Shown here: positions 1 through 4,545 of the stretch, one piece after another
Layout of the letters: the number at the start of each line of letters is the position of its first letter
How positions within the stretch are numbered: position 1 is the first letter of the stretch
DNA from: Omnitrophica bacterium GWA2_52_8
Lineage (GTDB): Bacteria > Omnitrophota > Omnitrophia > Omnitrophales > Aquincolibacteriaceae
Assembly (NCBI GenBank): GCA_001804025.1
Contig: MHFC01000071.1
Location: forward strand, 1-9,770
DNA length: 9,770 nucleotides
Reading direction: 5' to 3'
Notes under the pieces: model-generated
The model's input: the letters and a program-made list of their open reading frames with translations, nothing else
What the model was told of the DNA's origin: nothing
The model's database searches: none
Made by a program: the position numbers and the translations under genes

Positions 1-437
1 AAAATGACCGCGCGATTTTTCAAGAGCTTGACCGGGCGAAACCGGTCATTGTGCTTATAAGTAAGGCAGACCTGCCGCTGGCGGTTTCGCGCGAACAGAT
101 CCGCGGGATCATCGGAGAGTTTCCGTATTTAACGGTGTCGGCAAAAACCATGTCCGGTATCGACGGGATTGAGCGGCAAATTACCGGGATCATGGAGCAG
201 GGGAAAACGGCGTCCGGCGAGGGGAACCAGATCACCCGGCTGCGGCATTTTCACGCGCTTTCGGATGCCGAAGCTTCGCTTCACCGTGCGCGGCAGGCGC
301 TTGGCGAGCACGCGTCCCTCGAGCTTGTGATTTTTGATCTGAAACTGGCCGTCGACAAACTCCGCGAACTGGTCGGCGAAGTGGTTTCCGAGGACCTGCT
401 CGATGTCATTTTTATGGAATTTTGTATCGGGAAATAA
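1..437 (+). CDS. mnmE: tRNA modification GTPase MnmE, C-terminal end (5' truncated by window)
   Basis: MnmE is a GTPase that, with MnmG, installs the carboxymethylaminomethyl-type modification at wobble uridine 34 of certain tRNAs in the cytoplasm. The first complete codon is at base 3, and about 144 residues are visible before the TAA stop. Early in the visible part is the GTPase G4 guanine-specificity motif, read as SKAD (roughly bases 60-71). The SAKT a little further on fits the G5 position. A helical C-terminal domain follows, and the protein ends exactly in CIGK, the conserved C-terminal Cys-x-Gly-Lys box whose cysteine is needed for modification. The G1 to G3 motifs and the N-terminal tetrahydrofolate-binding domain lie upstream of the window. 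An 83-base gap separates it from the symporter gene. The identification is close to certain because both the G4 motif and the terminal CIGK are present in the right order and spacing. Confidence 0.95.
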   Translation, partial: NDRAIFQELDRAKPVIVLISKADLPLAVSREQIRGIIGEFPYLTVSAKTMSGIDGIERQITGIMEQGKTASGEGNQITRLRHFHALSDAEASLHRARQALGEHASLELVIFDLKLAVDKLRELVGEVVSEDLLDVIFMEFCIGK

Positions 438-519
438 CGGCTGACGGAAATTTCCGGGGGTTTTGCCATCGAAATACCGTTTTTAAAAAAATCGGAAGAC
501 GTTATCATAGAGTCCTTAT

Positions 520-1734
520 ATGACACCCGCAAAAGAACGAAAACCCCGTTTGCCTTTTTATCTCCAAATCCTGATCGGCATGGCCGCGGGGCTTGCGTTT
601 GGAATTTTCCTGCCCGCATGGGTACCGCACGTTGCCTGGATGGGAGACGTTTTCATCCGTCTGCTGAAACTGATCGTCATCCCGCTGATATTTGTGTCGA
701 TCGTCGCCGGCATTGTCCGCTTGGGAGAGCCCAAAAAACTTTCGGGGCTCGGATTTTCCAGCGTTGTGTATTATCTCGGCACCAATGCCACCGCTGTTTT
801 TATCAGCCTGATCCTGGTGAATCTTATCCGGCCTGGCGCAGGGGTGAAGATTTTCGGCACGGCTCCGGAGACGGCTACGCCCGCTTTTGATATTTTGAAT
901 TTCATTCCGGAGAATGCCGCGGCGGCCCTCAGCCGCGGGGATTCGCTCCAGATTATTTTTGTGGCGATATTGACCGGCATCGGAATCATGTTCATTCAGC
1001 CGAAGGCCGCGACTCTCTCAAGGCTGTTTGAAGAAGGGCATGAGCTATTGCTGAAAATTACGGGCGGGTTGATTCGGCTGGCGCCGCTCGGAGTTTTTGG
1101 CCTTTTGGCAAAAATGGCCGTTGATCTTGACCCGTCGGCGTTTGCCGGAATCGGCAAATTCGTGCTCACGCTCTTGTTGGGACTTGTCATTCACGGCGCC
1201 ATTGCGCTGCCGCTCATTTTCAGGTTGTTTTCGGGCCGGAATCTTTGGGCGTATTTTAAAGCTGTGCAGCCGGCCCTGCTGTCGGCATTTTCCACGTCTT
1301 CCTCCTCGGCGACATTGCCCGTCACATTGGAGTGCGTGGAAAAAAAGGCGGGGGTTTCGAAGGAAATCTCCGGATTTGTGCTGCCCATTGGCGCGACCGT
1401 GAACATGGACGGGACCGCTATGTATGAGGCCACGGCATGTCTTTTTATCGCGCAGGCTTTGGGGATGGAAATGGGTCTGGCGCAGCAGCTGATTATCTTT
1501 TTTACGGCATCGCTTGCGGCGATCGGAGCTGCGGCTATTCCGAGCGCGGGCCTTGTGACGCTGGCGCTTGTTCTCACGGCAGTCGGCCTTCCGGTCGAGG
1601 GGATCGGTTTTCTGCTTGCGATCGACCGGCCGCTTGATATGTGCCGCACCGTGGTCAATGTGTGGGGGGACATGGTCGGCTGCGCCGTGCTGGAAGGGAA
1701 AAGCGGGGTTAAGGAAAAGAAGGGAATGCCGTGA
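520..1734 (+). CDS. DAACS-family Na+/H+:dicarboxylate (glutamate/aspartate-type) symporter
   Basis: This is a 404-residue inner-membrane secondary transporter of the dicarboxylate/amino acid:cation symporter family (GltP/DctA/GltPh type). The length is normal for the family, with hydrophobic segments throughout. Signatures seen in order are the serine-rich re-entrant loop HP1, residues 255-267 (SAFSTSSSSATLP); the TM7 cation-binding motif NMDGT, residues 295-299; an HP2-like Ala/Gly/Ser loop around AIPSAG; and the TM8 binding segment with Asp373, Arg376, Thr377 and Asn380. In the family the TM8 arginine pairs with the substrate side-chain carboxylate and is changed in neutral amino acid carriers. 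Its presence therefore favours glutamate, aspartate or a C4-dicarboxylate, but does not say which. The ATG at 520 starts the protein just before a basic N-terminus and TM1; no convincing Shine-Dalgarno sequence precedes it. The gap to the cyclase gene is 77 bases, so co-transcription is possible but not shown. Confidence 0.93.
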   Translation: MTPAKERKPRLPFYLQILIGMAAGLAFGIFLPAWVPHVAWMGDVFIRLLKLIVIPLIFVSIVAGIVRLGEPKKLSGLGFSSVVYYLGTNATAVFISLILVNLIRPGAGVKIFGTAPETATPAFDILNFIPENAAAALSRGDSLQIIFVAILTGIGIMFIQPKAATLSRLFEEGHELLLKITGGLIRLAPLGVFGLLAKMAVDLDPSAFAGIGKFVLTLLLGLVIHGAIALPLIFRLFSGRNLWAYFKAVQPALLSAFSTSSSSATLPVTLECVEKKAGVSKEISGFVLPIGATVNMDGTAMYEATACLFIAQALGMEMGLAQQLIIFFTASLAAIGAAAIPSAGLVTLALVLTAVGLPVEGIGFLLAIDRPLDMCRTVVNVWGDMVGCAVLEGKSGVKEKKGMP

Positions 1735-1811
1735 TTAAACTCCGAAACCTTGATGGAGCCGGTCCCGGAACTCCGGGGGAGCCTTGGCCCGCTAAACCTT
1801 GAGATTGTCCC

Positions 1812-3560
1812 ATGGATTTTAACAAACCCAAAAAAGAACTGTTCACGCGCGCAAGCCGCAGCGGGCCCGAAGAACGGCGGTTTGACCAGCCGCAGTTTTT
1901 GTTCTGTCTGCTTTTGATCGCCGCCATGGTATTTGTTCTTTATTCCGGCGTGTTTACGCGGGCCGAAAATTTCTTCCTCGACAGTTTTTTCCGCGCCCGG
2001 AAAACCATTCAGGTCCATCCCGACATCCTCCTGATTGACATTGATGATGAAAGTCTCGATGCGATCGGGAAATGGCCGTGGCCCCTCGATTATCATGCGC
2101 GCATGCTGCGGTTTTTAAGCGGTGCCGGCGCGCGCGTCATTATTTATGACGCGATGATGAAGGCCTCCGGGGTCATGACCGATGCTTCGGCCGGGACGGG
2201 CACGCTTGAAGATCTGAGGCCGTATTATTTGCCGGTGGCGCTCGAAGCGAAACCCGAAAAAAAAATTTATGTTCATGATCTGCCGATCGTCCTTGAGCCG
2301 GAAGGCCCGGGCGAGGTCTGGGTGCATTCGCCGGCGGCGGTTGAAAAAAACGCGGCCGGGCTGGGGCACCGCGAGTTGTCCCCGGACGGTGACGGGGTTT
2401 TGCGCCGTATCCGCCCGGTGATAAGCGCCGACGGGGAAAGTTTTCCTTTTCTTGCTATCCCCGCAGTCTCCGGGCACGGGTTAAAACAAATTCCTTTGGA
2501 CGAACAAAAGAGGCTGATCGTGAATTGGCCGGGCCGTTGGCAGCAGGCTTATGACCGGGTTTCTTTTCAGGAATTGGTCCGTATTTTTCAGGCGCCCTCG
2601 GGAAGCTCTGCGGACCAACCGGCGCCGGAGAGATTTCGCGGAAAAATCTGTCTTGTCGGGGTTACGGCATCGGGTGCGGGGGGGAATACGGTTGTCGGCC
2701 CCCTGGAGCCGTCACTGCCGGAACCGGCGGTGCAGGCGGCCGTGCTCAACAGTTTTCTGACCGGCCGGTTTATCCGGCCGGTATCGCAATTTGTCCGTTT
2801 GCTCTGCCTCGTTGCCGTCGGGGTCCTGGCCGCGTTGTTATTTGCCTTTCAGCGGAATGTGATCGCGTTGCTGACCGGGCTCGGTTTGGGCGCGGTCTGG
2901 GTTGTCGTGTGTTTTGTGCTTTTTTCTGCCAAGGGCCTGTGGCTTGGGGCTTTTCATCCGCTGCTTTTGATTTCGGTCCTGTTTGTTTTTTCCGCGCTGT
3001 ATTCGCACATGGTGTCGGGACAGGAACGCAAACGCCTCTTTAATCTTGCGACGCGCGACGGTCTGACGGGACTTTACGTCATCCGCCACTTCCGTGAAAT
3101 CCTGAATCAGGCTGTGCGGCAGGCACACCGGCAGCGCGAGCCGCTTTCCGTGCTGCTGCTCGACATTGACAATTTCAAACCGATTAATGACACGTACGGC
3201 CATCCGTGCGGCGACATGGTGTTAAAAAAAGCGGCCGAAGCGGTTCAAAGCTGTGTGCGCTCAAACCGGTCCGTGCAGGATATTGATTTTGTCGCGCGCT
3301 ACGGCGGGGAAGAGTTTATCGTCCTGCTCCGGCGCACGCGGCTGAGCGATGCGGCGGACCGCGCTGCCGAGCGTATCAGGAAAAAGATTGAAGAGACGGC
3401 TTTTCAATGGAACAATGTCGCGATTCCGGTGACGGTGAGTATCGGGGTTGCAGCCCTTCGTTTTCATGAGAGCGTCCCAGACCCGATGGTCCACCGGGCG
3501 GATGTGGCGCTCTACCAGGCGAAACGGAACGGCAAGAACCGGGTGTGCGCAGAAAAGTAA
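1812..3560 (+). CDS. CHASE2-domain membrane diguanylate cyclase (GGEEF)
   Basis: This 582-residue membrane sensor probably makes cyclic di-GMP from two GTP. An N-terminal TM helix lies at about residues 28-50. An extracytoplasmic CHASE2 domain follows, with its hallmark LLIDIDDESL (Asp76, Asp78, Asp79) and GKWPWP around residue 90. Three closely spaced TM helices follow at roughly 327-346, 351-373 and 381-400, the usual CHASE2 layout. The cytoplasmic GGDEF domain runs from about 412 to the end. It shows RDGLTGL (Asp416), metal-binding DID (Asp451, Asp453), NDTYGH (Asn459 to His464) and an intact GGEEF at 498-502, so it should be active. The inhibitory I-site expected five residues before GGEEF reads Gln489-x-x-Asp492 instead of RxxD, so product inhibition may be weak. 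The ligand sensed by CHASE2 is unknown. The ATG is preceded only by a weak purine stretch. Confidence 0.93.
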   Translation: MDFNKPKKELFTRASRSGPEERRFDQPQFLFCLLLIAAMVFVLYSGVFTRAENFFLDSFFRARKTIQVHPDILLIDIDDESLDAIGKWPWPLDYHARMLRFLSGAGARVIIYDAMMKASGVMTDASAGTGTLEDLRPYYLPVALEAKPEKKIYVHDLPIVLEPEGPGEVWVHSPAAVEKNAAGLGHRELSPDGDGVLRRIRPVISADGESFPFLAIPAVSGHGLKQIPLDEQKRLIVNWPGRWQQAYDRVSFQELVRIFQAPSGSSADQPAPERFRGKICLVGVTASGAGGNTVVGPLEPSLPEPAVQAAVLNSFLTGRFIRPVSQFVRLLCLVAVGVLAALLFAFQRNVIALLTGLGLGAVWVVVCFVLFSAKGLWLGAFHPLLLISVLFVFSALYSHMVSGQERKRLFNLATRDGLTGLYVIRHFREILNQAVRQAHRQREPLSVLLLDIDNFKPINDTYGHPCGDMVLKKAAEAVQSCVRSNRSVQDIDFVARYGGEEFIVLLRRTRLSDAADRAAERIRKKIEETAFQWNNVAIPVTVSIGVAALRFHESVPDPMVHRADVALYQAKRNGKNRVCAEK

Positions 3561-3594
3561 CCGTTAATGGAGAGGCGGCGTTAGTTTCTTTTTT

Positions 3595-3813
3595 TAGACA
3601 TCCCCGGCTGGTTTTTCATTAAACCAGCACGGGGAAGTACGAGGGCCAATGAAGCCCTCGTCATCCCCGAATGCTTGTGTCGGGGATCTGCGAAATTGTG
3701 GCTGCCCGCCTCAGCCTGAGGCTGATCCGCCTTTGGCGGAAAATACAGGCGGGTCCCTGCCTGCAGCAGGCAGGCGCCTCTGGCGGAGATTCCCGCCTGC
3801 GCGGGAATGTCTA
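3595..3813. repeat. Mosaic palindromic element, intergenic copy
   Basis: This is a roughly 219-base non-coding element bounded by an inverted pair, TAGACAT (3595-3601) and ATGTCTA (3807-3813). Inside are consecutive hairpins visible by eye. These are CTGGTTT paired with AAACCAG inside a CCCCG/CGGGG outer stem; ACGAGGGC with GCCCTCGT; ATCCCCGA with TCGGGGAT; CAGCC with GGCTG; TCCGCC with GGCGGA; CCTGCCTG with CAGGCAGG; and ATTCCCGC with GCGGGAAT. CCCGCCT and AGGCGGG enclose two of them. The first 90 bases (3599-3688) recur at 5765-5854 with a single mismatch (3677 G against 5843 C), which shows that this is a mobile or duplicated repeat family. No transposase is present, so any movement would need a protein supplied elsewhere. 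It resembles REP/BIME or MITE-like repeats in style; the actual family is not recognised. Confidence 0.85.
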
Positions 3814-3845
3814 GATATTGAAAGACTTATGGACTACGACTTAAA

Positions 3846-3877
3846 TTAAAATTTAATGGAGAGGTGGCAGAGTGGTC
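3846..3877 (+). repeat. 32-bp direct repeat, copy 1 (tRNA-Ser 5' end and leader)
   Basis: These 32 bases are identical to 4240-4271. They comprise an AT-rich leader containing TAAAAT plus the first 20 bases of the tRNA-Ser gene, up to GGTC in the D loop. The copies are 394 bases apart. The repeat shows either that the tRNA gene was duplicated or that DNA was inserted into its D arm with duplication of the 5' end. Confidence 0.9.
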
Positions 3878-3930
3878 CCTGTCCGCCGGTTTTTTGGCGG
3901 AGAATGCATGCGACGGAAATGCCGGTTCGC
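3858..3930 (+). pseudogene. Broken tRNA-Ser copy with a hairpin inserted in the D loop
   Basis: Bases 3858-3877 are identical to the first 20 bases of the tRNA-Ser at 4252. Then come 24 extra bases (3878-3901), after which the tRNA sequence resumes as GAATGC, an extra ATGC, and GACGG, as in the anticodon stem of the intact gene. After that the anticodon loop is gone: the sequence passes to AAATGCCGGTT with no CTCGAAA loop. There is no variable arm, no proper T arm and no 3' acceptor strand to pair with GGAGAGG. It cannot fold as a tRNA, so it is called a pseudogene. The right boundary is approximate because similarity fades out gradually. Confidence 0.7.
3878..3901. repeat. 24-base mini-palindrome inserted in the tRNA pseudogene
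   Basis: This insert lies exactly between GGTC and GAATGC of the tRNA D loop. It contains a perfect 6-bp stem, TCCGCC (3882-3887) with GGCGGA (3896-3901), around the loop GGTTTTTT. The same TCCGCC/GGCGGA arms occur in the intergenic element near 3731-3745, in the variable arm of the intact tRNA-Ser (4298-4312), and in a degenerate form (TCCGTCC with GGCGGA) at about 5890-5905. Confidence 0.65.
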
Positions 3931-4088
3931 TGTAAAAAAGTTTTGAGGGGTCTGTTATAGGTTTTTGACATTAGGGCTCTATCATTTTCCTCTCCGTGCG
4001 GGTATTGTTGTTGCATTAAAAATGCTAAAAAATTGCAATTCATCGCGCGGTACGAAGCAGCCTGCGCTAAAGCAGCTTGAGTTTATTA

Positions 4089-4168
4089 CCCTCACCCTAC
4101 CCCTCTCCCGAAGGGAGAGGGTACTTTGATGATCCCTTCTCCCTTGGGGGAGAAGGTCAGGATGAGGG
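4089..4168. repeat. Nested double-hairpin repeat (MITE/REP-like)
   Basis: This 80-base element has outer arms CCCTCACCCT (4089-4098) and AGGATGAGGG (4159-4168), which pair at 9 of 10 positions. Inside are two perfect 9-bp hairpins. In the first, CCCTCTCCC (4101-4109) pairs with GGGAGAGGG (4113-4121) over a GAA loop. In the second, CCTTCTCCC (4135-4143) pairs with GGGAGAAGG (4148-4156) over a TTGG loop. The two inner hairpins are related to each other. It has no coding capacity and is unrelated in sequence to the element at 3595. Repeats of this CCCTCTCCC type are common between genes in many environmental bacterial genomes; their function is not known to me. Confidence 0.8.
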
Positions 4169-4239
4169 GATACTAAAAAGATTCGGGTTTTATGCAATGC
4201 TAATACCCGTCGGGAGCAGGGAAATTTGCAGAGCTCAAG

Positions 4240-4271
4240 TTAAAATTTAATGGAGAGGTGGCAGAGTGGTC
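4240..4271 (+). repeat. 32-bp direct repeat, copy 2 (leader and 5' end of the intact tRNA-Ser)
   Basis: Identical to 3846-3877. Here the repeat runs directly into the complete tRNA-Ser gene, so this is the likely parent copy. Confidence 0.9.
4241..4246 (+). promoter_or_regulatory. Possible -10 box of the tRNA-Ser gene
   Basis: TAAAAT matches the sigma-70 -10 consensus at five of six positions and lies just upstream of the tRNA 5' end, so transcription would begin very close to the mature end. No good -35 hexamer is seen 16-18 bases upstream, which keeps confidence low. The same hexamer sits before the pseudogene because it lies inside the 32-bp repeat. Confidence 0.3.
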
Positions 4272-4339
4272 GAATGCGACGGTCTCGAAAACCGTTATCC
4301 GCCTTAGGCGGATCGAGAGTTCGAATCTCTCCCTCTCCG
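4252..4339 (+). tRNA. tRNA-Ser (anticodon CGA)
   Basis: This is a complete 88-base class II tRNA gene reading UCG serine codons. The acceptor stem GGAGAGG (4252-4258) pairs perfectly with CCTCTCC (4332-4338), and the discriminator base is G4339, as expected for bacterial serine tRNAs. The anticodon stem ACGGT/ACCGT (4279-4283, 4291-4295) holds the loop CTCGAAA with anticodon CGA at 4286-4288. The long variable arm has a strong stem, ATCCGCC with GGCGGAT (4297-4313), closed by TTA. The T arm GAGAG/CTCTC holds the loop TTCGAAT. CCA is not encoded (GTAC follows), so it must be added after transcription. The variable-arm stem is the same mini-palindrome found in the neighbouring repeats. Confidence 0.96.
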
Positions 4340-4395
4340 TACTTTTTGCAATCGGCGCAGTGTAAATAGCCCCCGGAATATGGGTTCTGAAGATT

Positions 4396-4415
4396 AAAAG
4401 TTTTTAAACTTTTTT
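4396..4415 (+). terminator. AT-only hairpin with T run, possible weak terminator after tRNA-Ser
   Basis: AAAAGTTT (4396-4403) pairs with AAACTTTT (4406-4413) and is followed by more T. The tRNA transcript could end here, but the stem has only one G-C pair and a very short loop, so it is weak. It also overlaps the AT-rich DNA just before the candidate promoter at 4417. Confidence 0.25.
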
Positions 4416-4416
4416 A

Positions 4417-4445
4417 TTGACGGTTTAATGAAAATTTTGTAAGGT
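4417..4445 (+). promoter_or_regulatory. Candidate sigma-70-type promoter for the 4546-9770 gene pair
   Basis: TTGACG (4417-4422) matches the -35 consensus at five of six positions. After a 17-base spacer comes TAAGGT (4440-4445), a poor -10 that keeps the first T, second A and final T. The surroundings are AT-rich. Transcription would start near 4452 and leave a leader of about 95 bases before the GTG start of the next gene. Confidence 0.4.
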
Positions 4446-4463
4446 GTGGACACTTCGCATCAA

Positions 4464-4496
4464 AATCCGGAAGAATTATTCCTGCCATACCGGATT
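4464..4496 (+). other. Possible stem-loop in the 5' leader
   Basis: AATCCGG (4464-4470) and CCGGATT (4490-4496) form a perfect 7-bp stem around a 19-base loop, inside the leader implied by the promoter at 4417. It matches no riboswitch class that I recognise, and a role is not shown. Confidence 0.3.
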
Positions 4497-4545
4497 GCAT
4501 GCAAAATAAGGAAGGAATCCTTGAGTTTCGCGAAGGGGTTTTTTT

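Larger units (their letters stand above)
3561..4251. other. 690-base intergenic region filled with repeats and tRNA remnants
   Basis: There is no credible protein gene here. The short open frames (for example 3649-3849 on + and 3982-4197 on -) lie in palindromic DNA and have repeat-derived composition. What it holds, in order: a 16-base stretch at 3564-3579 matching the start of the downstream tRNA-Ser at 15 of 16 positions; a T-rich run near 3585-3595 without a clear GC stem, so not called as a terminator; the large palindromic element; the tRNA-Ser pseudogene; an apparently unstructured stretch at 3931-4088; the nested double-hairpin repeat; and 80 bases leading into the true tRNA. Confidence 0.7.

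Noticed and set aside
438..519. Promoter or terminator between mnmE and the symporter gene
   Set aside because: CGGAAATTTCCG is a palindrome, but it has no loop and no proper T run after it. TTGCCA (463-468) and TATCAT (503-508) are 34 bases apart, too far to be a sigma-70 pair.
1191..2096. 301-codon open frame on the - strand across the symporter and cyclase genes
   Set aside because: It lies opposite two genes with clear family motifs, spans their junction, and its translation is low-complexity Pro/Ser/Arg/Thr with no recognisable domain.
3601..3812. CRISPR array
   Set aside because: The hairpin units differ from each other and there are no equal-length spacers between identical repeats.
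3649..3849. 66-codon + strand frame starting in the intergenic palindrome
   Set aside because: It begins inside the repeat, and its sequence is just the translated hairpins. The similarity to the peptide inside the 4546 gene comes from shared repeat DNA, not from a protein family.
3858..3930. A second functional tRNA
   Set aside because: It has no anticodon loop, no 3' acceptor strand complementary to GGAGAGG and no T arm in the right place.
4077..4175. Transcription terminator function for the CCCTCTCCC hairpins
   Set aside because: Neither hairpin is followed by a T run, and the outer arms show that they belong to a repeat element.
4520..4545. Intrinsic terminator just before the 4546 gene (CCTT/AAGG stem, then seven T)
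   Set aside because: The stem is only about 4 bp. The AAGGGG and T run are better explained as a ribosome-binding site and spacer for the GTG start, although attenuation cannot be excluded.
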